In this document: in pieces, positions 11,766-25,000 of the stretch
How positions within the stretch are numbered: position 1 is the stretch's first letter
Layout: the number at the start of each line of letters is the position of its first letter
NCBI GenBank assembly: GCA_025738555.1
Contig: JAOVFP010000007.1
Span: forward strand, 744,001 to 808,000
Direction: 5' to 3'
DNA from: Cyathus striatus
Taxonomy: Eukaryota; Basidiomycota; Agaricomycetes; Agaricales; Nidulariaceae
DNA: 64,000 nt
Position numbers and translations under genes: made by a program
The notes under the pieces: model-generated
Told to the model about the DNA's origin: nothing
The model's database searches: none
Seen by the model: only the letters and a program-made list of their open reading frames with translations

Positions 11766-12305
11766 TATGCTGACGTAATCACCAATTTGCCTTCATTTGT
11801 ACTCCTCTAGCTGTTAGTAAGTCGCTACCGAATTTCAGGACCCGAGCACACATATCTAGGCGAAGGCTTAAGCGATCTGCCGAGCAGCCGACGCTCGGAG
11901 CACAAAATATTTTGATGCTTCTGAGCGTGGTGCTCCGGGTTTCCATAATATCCTGGGTGGGTTTTGATCAATTTTCATATATCTTCTCTATATACTCTGA
12001 CAGTTTCTCATTAATAAGACCTGAGAGTTTATTGATATTTTATTCCAAGATCTTATTTACAGATTAATCATGAGACATATGTAAGAAAGATTACTAAAAT
12101 ATTCTCCTTAAGATCATAAGCAATATGCTGAAGATATTTAAAATAAATCTTTGAGATAAAAATTGCTCATATCAAAGAATATAATACATAAATACTTGCC
12201 ATAAGCTCTGAGATTAAAATCTGATATATTTTCTAGTTTAATTGTCAAATGCTCACGCTATATTCTTAACTTATATAAGCCACCTCCCACAGTGATAACT
12301 CTGTG

Positions 12306-15300
12306 TTCAATGTCATGAGAGCCGATACTTCCACCTGCAATGACTGATAGCATTCAGCATAACGACCATGCCTGCTTATCAAAGGTCCTCAACCTTCGAG
12401 CCTCAGTTCCTTTCGAGAGTCTCATCGTAGAGGTAGGGAATGGAAACAGCATTGTGAAAGCGATTGAGGAAGTTCTAGGTAAGGGATAGGTCGTTACGAA
12501 GAGCATGTCGGACAAAAATGGTATATGCTTCGGCATCAACGCTGGGACGGACTATGAAAAATACCCAGCTGTTCCATGCCGAGTGGTGACAATGTTCTGA
12601 ATGGTCAGCTTCTAGAAGGATGGTTGTAGTTTGTAAGACAAGACGTGAAATGAAGCAGTAGTGTGGTTATACGCACGCTATGAGGCAAGTGCAGGCGTAA
12701 GAACAGCGGAGAGAATGAATGAATGGGAAGAAGACGTGCTTGTCGTTCGAAAAGCGGCAAGAACGCTTCAGCCCGTACAGCCCAATTCATCTGTCAGCCA
12801 CTCTCCCCAGTATCACCGACCAGGGAATTGGGGGCGATAAACAGATATCTATCTCTTGCAGGGGCGAGATAAGCCCAGTTGTATAGACGCAACGCCGTCG
12901 TCCACTTAATAGCATAATGAACGATGTGTAGAGAGAACAAAATAACATGTTCGTGCGCCAGCCACTAAAGGACATTACGTCGTTCTCACTCTCGAATCCC
13001 CAGCCACCCTCTCCATTCCGCAACAACTCAAACAACGAAACTGAACCTACGCCAATACGATTCAACTCACACCACCAAAACCTTTTTCAATAGCTTCCGT
13101 AGGTCCCATCCGATGGTATGCAGAGGGGATGGTGCTAGATATGAGTCTCGGCTCTGGGGACGCTCAACGTAAAGCCATAGAGCTTGTAAGTCAGAGCCTG
13201 GAGGCAACACCTGATAGATCGTATACATATCGTGAAAAGAACCTCCTGGTCCGTGCGCGCGGCGTATTATTCTTCGTAATCTTCATCTTCAGGGTCGTGC
13301 GGATGTTTGTGCGTAAGGTATCGAGAGGAAGGGCAGGCTTAGCAGAGGATGGTAAAGAACTTCCACATGACTATGAGATTTTCCTCCTGAACTACGACAC
13401 ATCGACATGTGGAGAGAAAAGAATAAACTGCGCCATCGTCAGTCAGAACATAACTGGGGACGATCATCATGTTCTCCCCCAAAGGCAGCTGTCATAATCA
13501 ACCAGGACCTCCGGTGTACCGCCGTATACGTCCGCACATCATCCATCCCCGACCAACGTATGTTACTCTGCATGAAAGCATAGCTGATACACTCCTCGTG
13601 GCTCGGCGTCTCCTGGTGAAGCTAACCCCACTGCAAGATTAGCCCAATCGAGCAGAACGAGCTCTACAGAATTCAATTTCTCCTTCATATTTTCGAGCTG
13701 GCACTGTGGAAGGGGAAAAACACAGGGATCTCTGGACTAGACTCAAGATGTGCATCTTATGAGCCCAGCGTTCCACGCCATTCGACAGGTATTTGACTGT
13801 CTCCCAAGGACAATCTACCCTCTTCCTGGCTTCGCTCCTCAGTCCAGAGTCTAGCAATAACGAACAACGAGAATAATTGGGGATGATACGGGAATCCGTT
13901 TTGAACGGAGCAGACGCTATCAAGGAGCTTCTTAAGCCTAGAAGAAGGCGAAGGCGACCGAGGATGAAGGACTGTTGCGAAGGCCGGTCATGAGACCACA
14001 TCACCGATAGCCGCGAAGTCGACGTACGCCTCGTGAGCCATCCTCGACTTCCGAGCTTCCGCTTCCCTCTACTCCAACTTGACCAACAAAACTAATAACT
14101 CCCGGACGGCTTGATGACAACCTTCACTGTTGCGATTCTACGCACACCTTCAACCGTCATCTCAGTCCTCACAGGTTTCATTGTACCATAGGTACTAGGA
14201 AACGGAGTAGGAATGGAAGCCGGGTCTTGTGCAAAATAAACGTTGGATGTTTAAAGGAGCGTATGAAACGGAGAAGATACAGATGTCGGAGACGCGTACG
14301 GCGAAAGCGAAGATTCTGTTATCGTATTCATAGTAGTGAGAGTAGCAGGGTGGTTGTAGCTGCTGCCGATGTGGTTGTCATTATCATTGTACGAAGGTGT
14401 CGATGAGGATGAGTAGGCTACGAGGGCTGGATGATAAATGTCGAAGGGCTTCAGTTGAATAGGCGTGACGCTTTCGTGTTGACCTCGATATCATGAGGTA
14501 TGGATAGAAAGAACACAAAAAGCCGCACGTCTGCCGTATACGAAGGAGCCCAAGAACAGCATATATCATCTTCGACTCTCGACGTCAATCCCCCTTTCAG
14601 CCTAACTTGAACTAGAGAGTTGTCACTACCACCACCGTCACGTAGGACAACGTCCTTCGTCATAGCGAGCCTAGGCGCTCTAAAAAGACCCTTGTCTCTT
14701 TCACCCTCCTTCGCAAGTCACGTACGTGTAGGAGAGAGGGCGTCACGCATGCTGTAGAAGGGGCTGAGGACGCTTGAAATGAGGGAGCGAATGTTGCGAG
14801 GAACGTTCAGAACGGAGGTAGTATTGGTGTTAGAAACGGCACTGGGATAGTATATGCTGAAGAGCTAGGGCCTTCAAGCTGAGCGATTATAGTCTTCAGA
14901 ATGTCCAGTTCGGAAGGGGGTCGTCGTATGGTGGAGGGCACGTTTATGGCTGGAAGGAGTGTGATCAATCGATTACTATAAGACAAGTCCAGTTAACGGA
15001 GAGAAGTAGCAGAGTAGAAGGAAGGCTAACGCACCCAAGACACAGAGAACCATTTCAATCCATCCAGGTCATTGAGTTTGACTGTCACTGATTTGACTGC
15101 ATATACGAGTCCGACGTTATCCTGTGAGAAGAGAAAGAGTTAGTGCGCGAGGAGACGATGAGTCGACCAACAGTGAAAGTGGAAGGGGCGCAGTGGTTAT
15201 ATGTATGTTTCGATAGCGGAGAAGGGAACCTGAGAGCTGAGGGGGGAGACAGTGCTTACCTTAGTGCCACCCAACGTCTACTGCTCCTTCCTTTTCTGCC

Positions 15301-15638
15301 GTTATAAATCTCCCTCGACTACAGCTTCTGGTGTTCAATATGCGAAAGAGAACGTTCGGAACAGTGAACCTAAAGCGGTCTGGTGCTCATTGTGCGGGAT
15401 GTCGAATTGATGTACATTGCCAGTGTGTGTTCTTGTCGGGCACGGCTCAGTGGTTTGTGCAAGTGACTCGCAGTAGTACTCGAGTCTTTCCATTGGTAAA
15501 ATAGGAGTGGAATGGCGAAACAGCTGGTGGCAACGCACTGGAGGTTGTTGATCGTTGTGGTTGGTGTCGAGAGAGGTTGGAGGTGGTTGAACAACTTCGG
15601 ATGTTCTGAGCGTTAGATTCACATGCATCATGTGATGA
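12306..15638 (-). pseudogene. CpG-rich copy of unidentified multicopy family U
   Basis: Composition changes sharply here to CpG-rich DNA. On the minus strand a frame opens with ATG at 15631 (MMHVNLTLRTSEVVQPPPTS, 98 codons). Further on, an intron-like GTAAGCACTGTCTCC..CTCACAG precedes an open exon (DNVGLVYAVKSVTVKLNDLD) and another block (PSTIRRPPSELDILKTIIAQ) that meets a TGA but stays open afterwards. Two CpG-poor relatives at 27203-28180 and 28212-28860 keep the same order, including the GTAAGCAYTGTC donor and CTCACAG acceptor. Another open block (MAHEAYVDFAAIGDVVS then TGA) lies near 14030. I do not recognise the product. The frames are interrupted, so this is either a decayed gene or a non-coding element conserved at DNA level. 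Confidence 0.5.
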
Positions 15639-15655
15639 CCATCTTATCTTATCAG
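15639..15655 (-). promoter_or_regulatory. Double GATA-type motif before family U copy 1
   Basis: On the minus strand CTGATAAGATAAGATGG ends 8 bp before the ATG at 15631. The relative at 27203-27219 has the same string in the same relation to its copy, so it looks like part of a conserved leader. GATAAG is the known core of fungal GATA-factor sites; use here is inferred. Confidence 0.45.
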
Positions 15656-15935
15656 CTTCCAGAAGGTTGGGTTTATTAAATTAGATCGTGATAGGGGGCG
15701 CATGAGGATGCAGTAAGGACATCGATGTGAACAATCCCAAGTTTCGGTTCAGACGCTTGTGAAAGATCCTGTTCATAGCTAATCTGCGCGTTTCCCTTTG
15801 TGGAGGAATGTATTGCATGCGCGCTTCACTTTGCCAGTTTGCAAGTTGTTGATAAGTAGTGTTGTTAACGGCTCAGCTCAGGACCGTTGAGCCGGTGAGC
15901 CGAGCCTTGTTTGAGCTGAGCCGAGCTGTTGATAA

Positions 15936-17044
15936 TGGGGGTGCACAATGCTCTCACATGGCTAGTGACGTGACAGTCACACCATGTGACTAAAAGCGTC
16001 ACAAATCTTGACTCAACTCTGTTCTTCACATTTCCTGGGTGTTTCTTCATACTTTTCTTTGCTCTTTTCACTCTTACTTTAACTAATATTATACTAGATG
16101 TAATAAATATATTATTTTAAGTAGTGTAATATGTATAAATTCCTATATTCTCTTATAACTACTGGTTAAAACAAGGTGACAGCTGTGGTAGCTTACATCA
16201 ATCAATCAAGCGATCTTCCGAAATAGGTTCTACTGGTGGCTGTGCCTTATGTGGTTGGTTTCAGAACCTGTTTCTCAAATAGCTTTCTGAGATCACATTG
16301 TATTACTATAGTTTATAGAGCAAAATCGCATTATTATATTGTGTAAATAATTTCATCTATACAGAATTTTATTAAAAATCCTGTATGTATGGAAACCCAT
16401 TGTTATACATGCCCAAATTACAAGTTACAGCTGCTGAATCAAAATCCTAGCTTGATATGATTATTGGCACAAAAAAGTAGTGTAATTTTGCTCTATAAAC
16501 CATAGTCTTACGTTCACTCCTTCAAAAGTTATTAAAGAATGAAAATCACAGCTATACAATTAATAGGCATTTGGATATAAGTTTGGCCAATTCAACATTA
16601 TTACATGCACAAAAACCTATACAGCCTATACAAATAATCTATTACAAACTGTACTTAATGTGTAGTTCATATATACATGATAATGGAATATTTGTGTTGA
16701 GCAATCGATCACACATGGTGTTGTTTGATGTCTAGCCTGTGGCTGTGCCTCTGAGCTATGGGAGCGAGAACTTATACCTTATAACTTTACGGAATCGCAT
16801 CGTATGTATTTGATTTATAGAGCAAATTTGTACTATTATGCCTCCAGCAATATCCGGCACATTTTAACACAAAAAAACTTCATACAATCGTAGATAATGT
16901 ATTTTTATTATGACGTGACACAAAAGAGCTAGCTAAAATATGCTGAGTGAGGAATGAGAGCAGTGGGTCAGTAGAATTTGGGGGTATGCGTGACAGGTGT
17001 CACAGATCATGTGAGTCACACTTTGCGGGCGTTGTGCACCCCCA
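15936..17044. mobile_element. 7-bp-TSD element b
   Basis: Ends TGGGGGTGCACAATGC and, inverted, TGGGGGTGCACAACGC. It is flanked by TTGATAA: left at 15929-15935, right at 17045-17050 plus one base after the MITE insertion that splits it. Near the left end it shares GTGACTAAAAG..TCTTGAC with element a, and internally TTTTGCTCTATAAA with element c. No credible coding region. Confidence 0.82.
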
Positions 17045-17050
17045 TTGATA

Positions 17051-17539
17051 CTGTTATTTACCGGCCGGTTGTACGCCATTAGCCACTTGTACAGTAGCAC
17101 ATTTCTCCGCTAAAATTGTAATAACATTTATTAAAATTGGATACATATGTAGCTGTAAGTGTATTCTATCACTTCATGCATTTATGTTGGCATCAAGATA
17201 TGTGGTTCTGTTGCAATGTTAGATTTGGTGTGTTTTTTCGAATTTTGATGGTCCCGAACAATGCTAATCGGCATTATGTATAGCTCTGTCACGCGACATC
17301 GCTTAGATAGGTCACAAAATTGTAACGCTGTAGAACCGGGTGGTGATGCCGGATTGCACATCAAAATCAGTAAAACATAAACCACTTCTTCAAAATATGT
17401 TCAACTGCCGTGAAACTTGAGGAATAAATAGTATACACATCACAACTTATGTTTGTCAATTTGTTTAGGTTCGTAGTATAATGTCGGTAATTTTAAAATA
17501 AATTTAAGATTCGGCGTCCAACCGGCCGGTAAATAACAG
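17051..17539. mobile_element. Tc1/mariner-type MITE (489 bp)
   Basis: TIRs of 27 bp with one mismatch start CTGTTATTTACCGGCCGG. The flanks are TA dinucleotides at 17049-17050 and 17540-17541. A TA duplication with short TIRs fits a Tc1/mariner-derived MITE. It interrupts the right target duplication of element b and is therefore younger than b. Confidence 0.88.
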
Positions 17540-17541
17540 TA

Positions 17542-18657
17542 ATGCGTGATGCGTAACTTCGCTTTGCACTGTCACGTCGATTTCCAACTTGCTTAGATTT
17601 TGTTTTACTCATTCATCTCTCCTCTTTCGCTGTCTTCAACAGGCTTCAAGGCATTCTCGGGGTTTATGGTGCAAAATGAGGTCTTATTTCGATGCCACAT
17701 ACTTATTGCTATACCAGTATTTTTATCTCGCTTGCAGCTTGGGCAAAGGGTTTCTCTGACTGATATTTATACATTTAGACTACAGTGCTCAAGGATTTGG
17801 TTAACTGGCTTCGTGGTGTGATGGTTTATTGGCTTCTCAGTCTTCTGGAAATCCCAGAAGACTTACACCCTTTCCTCATCCTTGCCAGTTGGCTGCAGCA
17901 AAGGCAACATGCTCCAAGTACTAGGGTCTTGCAAGTTGTATGTCCGTTGAGGCAGAAAGGTGTCCAGCTGGTTAGTGTGCATGGACTGGGGCTGGATTTG
18001 GGCCATGTTCAGGGAGGGGATAAAGTGGTGCTGATTTTTAAGTATGTGCTATATCATAACTTATTTTTAAGGCTTTACACTGACTATGGAATAGGTGAAT
18101 ATTATATAAATATATAATAGTTGGCTAGGCTATTTGCTACTCTATTGTCTTGACTGCAACTTGGTTTATAATATCAAGATTTACAGGCAGAGGGGAATCA
18201 TGGGTTGTGGGTCATAAGTGCTGCTTCTCAATATGAAGAGGTGACTAGTGGATAATGAGAGTGATGAGCTGCTCTGGGATTGATTTTTGGTGGGCTTATT
18301 GTCATGTGGCAGTGGCAATGTGAACTACAGTAACAGGACTTTGGGGTACAGGCTTTTGTGAGGTCACTTCAAGGCAACAGTGAGATAAGGATTGAGGGTA
18401 GCCATGATGCATATTGGGAGTGTCAACGAATAGTTGTCACCAAATATACAACTATCCTGTGCTGACTATGATGGAAATGAAGTACATGCTGAGTACTTCA
18501 AGGTAAGCATGCATATTTCAATGAAACCTGTATATGTATGCATTGACCAATCAGCAAATATGTAGTCTTGGGGCCCTTGACCTACATGCATATATATACT
18601 GGGTTACAATGTACACCATAGTCTGGAAAATAAACTATTTCTTTCCTCACTTTTTCT
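17542..18657. other. 5' region of the hAT element, no gene recognised
   Basis: Short open frames only. A small hairpin (AGTCTTCTGG, AAAT, CCAGAAGACT-like) lies near 17838-17863. The region between the left hAT end and the first transposase exon is probably leader and promoter. Confidence 0.45.
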
Positions 18658-21600
18658 ATGGCAAATAAAACTTGTCACAGTTGAAAAGCAGAGACAGAAG
18701 TGAGAGGTCCTAATGATACTCTCACAACTGTCTTCGATAGCCAGCCTGCTGGTAGGTGCTTTGATTATGTTGTTTAATATCACAAATTACTTATAAGTTA
18801 TTTTAAATTCTAGCTGCTCCAGTTCCTGAAAAACCTAAGGCTAAGCATGGTTGGAAGAAAGGACAGGTTCAAGTTGTTGTACCAGTGAGTAATACATACC
18901 AGTTTTATATCTTAATTTTGCAACACCTTATCTTTATACTAATGTCATTAGGAGCCAGTTGCTGAGGAATCTGAACTCCACTCATCTAAGGAGACACAGA
19001 ATATAGCAGATTCTCATTGTTTCAGCATTCTGAAGTTGTACTAGGGGTAACAAATGACAAAATATCTGATAATCCTTTTTTAAATAGTGAATCTGACACT
19101 GAGGAGCCAACTGCACCTATTGAACTGGTAACTCCAGGAAAATCAGCTTGTGTTCTTGATTGCCTTCAGCTCATTGCAACACCTGCTTTAACTATTCCAT
19201 GGGCAGGTCACAGCAGTGTTAACCAGGACAGGCACAGAGAGAATCATCTGAAGTGCACTCATTCCACTAAGGATGTCAACACCTTTATTGAAAAATAAAA
19301 GAATGGAAACAGAGTGCAAACTTTGCAAGTATGTACAGTGTCACTTTTTCTTATACAATTAATGACTTTAAAAATTTACTCGCCAACAGGGCTAAGGAAC
19401 AGCAAGATCCCAATGGTGAATTCAAGGCTACCATTTTTGAACAGAACACTTCTACTGGTTCAATTTGTCGTCATTTTGTTTCAATTCATATAGCTGAGTG
19501 GGTTCCTGCTTGTGATAAGCTCAAAATTTCGATTACTACTACAGATGAAACATTATTAAAACAAATTAATGACTTTTGACAATGTCAAAACCAATTGGGA
19601 CCACAAGGAAAGCCTCAATTGAAACAGAAGGAGTATAGTCCTGAGGCCTTTGCTGATGCAATTGCTGAATGGATTATAGCTGATGACCAGGTATGTTTAG
19701 ATGTTATTACTATAGTGTATTATCTAATTCAAAAATTTAACAGGCATTGAATGCAATTGAAAATCCAAAACTTCGCAGTATATTTCTAATACTACATGCA
19801 GAACTTGAAGACAAAGATATTCCTCACAGACACTCTCTTTGTGACCAGATTATGCAAATGTGGGATAATCATATGACTAATATGTGTCATGAACTTGAGG
19901 TAAGGATTATCTGACATGCATTTATAAATTCTCATATTGATTGGTACTACACGCAGGTCCTAAAAGTGATGGCAGTTCCCATGCATATGGAGAATAGTCC
20001 ATTGCCTCGTTCAACGTATCACACATCCAAAACTGCATTGACTTCTTTCAAACTTTGGTTATGCATAATATATAATGTATTCTATTGGATTACAGATTTA
20101 AATGCTGTTTAAATGATAGCATGTTGTGATATACTTGTTTAAACTCATCAGCTATATGTGTGTGATATACATTACTAATTTGCTCGTAAAAGTCTCCATA
20201 GTAGGATTGTCATCAAGATATCATGGGAATTTGGACTTCCAAAGATAATATACATTATGTAAAAATATAAAATAGAAAGGACATTCCAGCATGAAGATAT
20301 GGCACTATAAAAATAATCCTTCCTCATTTTCAATGCTGCAAGATTCAGAAATGTTGTTATATTTTCTCTATAGATGAATATAATGCGAAGGTACTTCATT
20401 AATATATGTAGAAGTATTTCTGTAGCAAAATGGTGTGCATAAAAGTTTTCATTGTCTCAGTTATATAGTAATATTCTATAGTAGAGAAAGAAGCACACAT
20501 GCCAATTCAGTGCAATGAATATTAAGCCTTAAATTTTTCATAGTTGGTTTGGAGTACATTCATATAAATTTGGGCATGGATTAAATGGAATGTATACTAT
20601 AGCGTGGAGAAGAATAGTGGCATTCTGGAACCCAGAAGGAAATGTATAATGCAATTGATTCATCTCAGAATGAGAGTGCATATTTATAAGGAAATAGCTT
20701 ATAACACACTATTGAATAATCATCTCCATCAGGAAAATCTGAATCTCATAATTTTATAACATTTTCATTGATTTTGAAAGTTGTGAAAGTTTTCAAAATT
20801 AAGCGAGATTTGGATAAATAATAACAAGTCTTTTGACCCCCCTTTTTAATCTACCTCAATTATCTTTACTTATTATCAAATCTGGCTTGATTTTCGAAGA
20901 TCTAGGTAAATTGAAGAGCATGAATCTTTGGTCAATAGTATGCTATGTAGCACGTAGTATGCAGTATCAGGACACCTCACATGATGATATATTAATAAAA
21001 AAAAGTGCATTGAAATCAGGGAGGTTAGCCTTGTATCTTTTAGCTGATGCAGGCATGAAAATTTATAGTGTATTAATATAAGAGGTAAACTTGAGTTTTG
21101 AACATCCCTACTTAAAGAAATACAAGTCTCTGGCGTGTTTGTTCAGTTAAGGTTCCAGTAAGATGACAGAAAAGTGTTATTAATGTGTATGAGAGGAATG
21201 ATAACACAACAAATTAAGAGAACAAGGGAACCTGGAGTTCAATTTCAGATATGAAAATGGTTGAATGCTGTTCATTTCGATGTGTTGAAACAAGTAAAGC
21301 AGTGCAGAATGTTAAGATATCAACAGAGAGTGAAGTACAACAACTAAGACGAGAGAGCAAGAGGATGGACCCGCTGGATTGCTAGAGACTGAGCTACACA
21401 GTTTAGTCAGTAAAATAAAGAGAAATATACCTATAAAAAAGCGAACTAAGTCAAACTAAGTATAAGTAAGCCTGTTTCAAAGAGCTGCAATGTGAGTGTA
21501 TATGGGATGAATTTGGATCTGGAGACTGAATGAAAGAGAAAGAATGGGAGAGGATATGCTGAGATATTGACATGAAAGTAATAAGACCAACAGTGTATTA

Positions 21601-21890
21601 TGTTCAGAATGGGCTTGTGCACTGTTGAGCATGCGGTTAGTTGCTCAAGGTTGTGTCATATCTGGTGCTTTGGTGGTCTTGGTGTTGTTTGAGTGGCGAG
21701 TATTGTGGTAAATTGAGTGTATTATGCATTATGACCGTTTTAAATAGCTCAACAAAGTAGTATATGAGTAGCATGAGTACTACTGTGACCTAGTAGTACT
21801 TGCTTGACATTGAAGTAACTTGATACTTTGGAATGGTGTGTATCACGTGAGTGTGTGAGCAATGCTGTGTGTCAGCACATTCACTGTCAG

Positions 21891-23419
21891 TGGGGATGAC
21901 CAATGCCTACATGTCACGTGGCCCACAAATGTCACACTGCGTCACACTGCTGTCACAAAACCTGAAGTCGGCCTGTTTTACCTCAATCTTTCATCAAATT
22001 GACACAATTTTTTTACCATCATGTAGCTTAGAGCATGTAGAATACATATACATGCACATATAAACTATAAATCAACTATCTAAAGTGCAAGGCATGGAAT
22101 ATATGAAGTTCATATTTGCACATGTTTGCTTTGATCATAGGGCAGCAATAAATTGTATAGAATGAAGCAACCACCGCATGGATCAATATGATTAATAGAG
22201 CTTTTTTACACTAATCATCGATGGCTATAATTCTCCGCATTTAGAATTTTTATTTTCAAACTTACATGTGCAGAAATCATAAATTTTCGAGCTAAGTACA
22301 CTATTTTGCCATGAATACATCAATTTTAATGTAAATACATCCAATTTTGCTTCAGTATTCTACCTATGAGTTGCATAAATTTATCCTGGAGCATTCTGGG
22401 TGTGTAAATCGAATGGAGGGTGAAGGAAGAAGCATTAAACCATGTTGTCGAAGCATATAATCAATATCTGAGCTCATGTTTGCGCATGTTTGCTTTGGTC
22501 ATATGGTAGCACTAAATTGTATAGAACGAAGCAACCACTGCACGGATCGATATGGTTAATAGAGCGTTTTCACACTACTCATCAATGGCTACAATTCTCC
22601 GCATTTATAATTTTTATTTTCAAACTTACATGTGCAGAAATCATAAATTTTCGAGCTAAGTACACTGTTTCTGCCATGAATATATAGCATTTTAATGTAA
22701 ATATATATAATTACGGCTTAATAATCTACTTATATACTGTAGAAACCAATCTCAAAGTATCCTGAGTGTATAGATCGAATGGGGTGATGAATGAAGAAGT
22801 GTTAAGCCATGTTGTCGAAGCATGGAATCTATTAAGTTCTTATTTGCGCATGCTTGCTTGGCCTTGGGGCACCTCACAGTAGGCCTGATACTAAAATGTA
22901 TAGAACACAACAACCACTGCACGGATTGATACAATATATAGAGCGTTTTTACACTACTCATCGATGGCTACAATTCTCCGCATTTAGATTTTTTATTTAT
23001 GAGCCAGAATATGTAAAAGTAGCGATTTTATTGGTTGAAATATGCCTTAAGGTGTTAAATTTAAAATTCTAATCGCGGGCGTATGTTCTCCTCAATGAGT
23101 AGTACAATTTTGCTCTATAACACAAGTTGATCCGATAACTGTATGTTGAGTTCTATTCAAAATGGTATTCCCCTGCCAAAATTGCACAGAATATGAAACT
23201 ATCTGAGTTTTCTGTCGTTATATTTATGTATACTTTGAAACAAAACATTTTATATATTGGACTAATCTATACAAACATAATACAAGTTATTTCATGATGG
23301 TAGATTACATGTGGAAGGAGGAATGTCAAAAAATATGTCTGGCTTCAAGTTTCAGGACTGTCACACAGTGTGACTATGTGTCACGGCGCGGCGCCATAAC
23401 CGAGGATTGGGCATCCCCA
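21891..23419. mobile_element. 7-bp-TSD element c
   Basis: Ends TGGGGATGACCAATGC and, inverted, TGGGGATGCCCAATCC, flanked by exact CTGTCAG at 21884-21890 and 23420-23426. TGTCACACAGTGTGAC near 23362 is identical to the palindrome in element a. The interior is a 360-bp tandem repeat. No coding region. Third member of the a/b/c family. Confidence 0.85.
22085..23060. repeat. About 360-bp tandem repeat, 2.7 copies
   Basis: The landmark GTTTGCTTTG or its variant occurs near 22127, 22487 and 22851. Each unit also carries AGAGCGTTTTYACACTA and GGCTACAATTCTCCGCATTT. It lies wholly inside element c. Confidence 0.85.
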
Positions 23420-23426
23420 CTGTCAG

Positions 23427-25000
23427 TGTCACCGGTCCTGAGTCCCAACTACCCACCTCAGCCTTGCTTCACTACATCGACAGTCTCAAAGTCAACTCTC
23501 ATTCTTGCTGGATATTTTTGCTTCAAGATACTGTATGTAATCCAGCTGATCAGGATACTTCATGTATCTAAGCTGTCCTAGACTATTGTAGGTCTCCGCA
23601 TATTTTGTTCTGCCATGTCACCAGCATCTCAAAGGTTTTTGTAGTGCCCATCCTTCCTAGGTCTTTTGGTGTCGCCACCTCCCTGCACCTACATTTTGGA
23701 CCAGGTCATAGACTGGTGGGGGCTGTGTCATGCATGAGTTATTTTCTGCTTACTCTGGTTGTACCTTGTGCTATGTTTGTGTTTCTCTTCATTCCTTTGT
23801 CACTTGTATGTGGATGCTGATTTGATTTGTACTAGAGGAATGCACAGGCTGCCACCATTCACTGCTTGCAACACCCTCCCCACCTTAGCTCAGTCCTCCC
23901 TGACCTCAATGTTCCCCCTCTTCAAGTCCTTGTCAATTATCAACATGATATCACTAAGCCCATGTGTATGTTGACACCAGGTGAGCGCCCCTCCCATTCC
24001 AACGTGCACCTCCTGAAAACCCCTTCTCACAGCAACGGTGTCCACTGTTGCCATCTTCAGCATTGTCAATGACATTGTACAGTGCAAGACTGGTTTATGT
24101 GTGGTTTGTTATGCCTGGGCGTGTGTCTGTGGCCATGCAAAGTCAAGAAGGGGTGGGATTAAGAAGGGGAGGTGGAGGAAGGGGAACACCAATGTTGATT
24201 CTGCCACCTACACCTGTGCCTGTCTCTGGTGAGATGTTGAGGATTAGGGGGCAGGGGGATGTATTTCCTTCTTTGATGAGTGTGGAGAGGTGGAAGTGGT
24301 GGAGAGGTTGGGATTGAGAGTGCAGAGATTGAGGGCAGAGGCAAGTAGGAGGATGGTAGGGTCCTGGGGTTGCGGAGATGAGTGCACTATTGTGAGAACA
24401 GGAGTTGGGCAGGTGGATTTTATTACTGTAGTGTTTTTGGCAGTGTGGTGAGGTCAGCTGGGTGTGGTTGGTGGATGTTTGGCATTATGTGCATGTGGAA
24501 AAGATGGTGTTGGTTTTTTCATGTATTTAAGACTATTGCTTTAGAGATGATGTTCAATATGCACCTGTTATTAGTACTTAGTGTAGTTTTGAATAACAGA
24601 CATTTGGATATTTCTAGCAGTAACTTGTTTAGATCAATGCTAAAACAGCAGTACTGTACATGCTTTAGTGGTGAATATGTTGAAAATTTTACAAAAATTT
24701 TAGAAAGTTTATGAGTTTTAATGGCCCAAGTTCTTTTTTAAGAGAATAGCTATAATCTGTATAATTTTTTTAATCTGTTTAATATGTATAATATTCGCAC
24801 ATTTTCAATAATTCCATTACATTTGACTGAATTAGTTCATATTTGTAAAGATTATACATATGGGATTTTCCTGATGTCATAATGAAAATTTACACTTGTA
24901 TGAGGCACCATATATAGAACATATTAACAAAGTTATAAACCATTTCAAGCAATAGGTAATAAACTAGACTCAATATAATACAATATATTATTCACCCAAA
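23427..25000. other. No gene recognised; possible far relative of family U
   Basis: Pro/Ser/Leu-rich short frames (for example around 23866-24072) and G-rich DNA at 24150-24360. Some phrases recall family U (CACCTACACCTGTGCC) but I could not establish colinearity. 24720-25000 is plain AT-rich DNA. Confidence 0.3.

Larger units (their letters stand above)
8560..11946. mobile_element. Long-TIR element X (3.4 kb) in the right arm of W
   Basis: Terminal inverted repeats of about 240 bp (8560-8801 and 11712-11946) start ATGGAAACCCGGAGCACCAC and are nearly identical. The flanks are TATATCCT (8552-8559) and AATATCCT (11947-11954), an 8-bp duplication with one mismatch, which would fit a hAT-type element. 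The interior holds two tandem arrays, a TIR relic and a tRNA-fragment-like stretch, but no transposase. Removing it restores the right arm of W. A diverged end of the same family lies at 61903-62045. Confidence 0.82.
6196..12305. mobile_element. Fold-back element W, interrupted by elements a and X
   Basis: The DNA at 6205-6616 is the reverse complement of 12295-11947 continued by 8559-8480. Outer parts share the string GGAGGTGGCTTATATAAG; inner parts share AACCCCAGAGTATATTGTGA. Removing element a (6767-8445) and element X (8560-11946) leaves about 1.05 kb that is nearly all inverted repeat with a loop of about 200 bp. It has no coding capacity. No clear target-site duplication was found at the outer ends. 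Confidence 0.75.

Noticed and set aside
5654..15655. A 10-kb transposon bounded by CTGATAAGATAAGATGG inverted repeats
   Set aside because: The motif also occurs at 27203 next to a family U copy and fits a leader or promoter better. Homology beyond the 17 bp was not seen at 5654.
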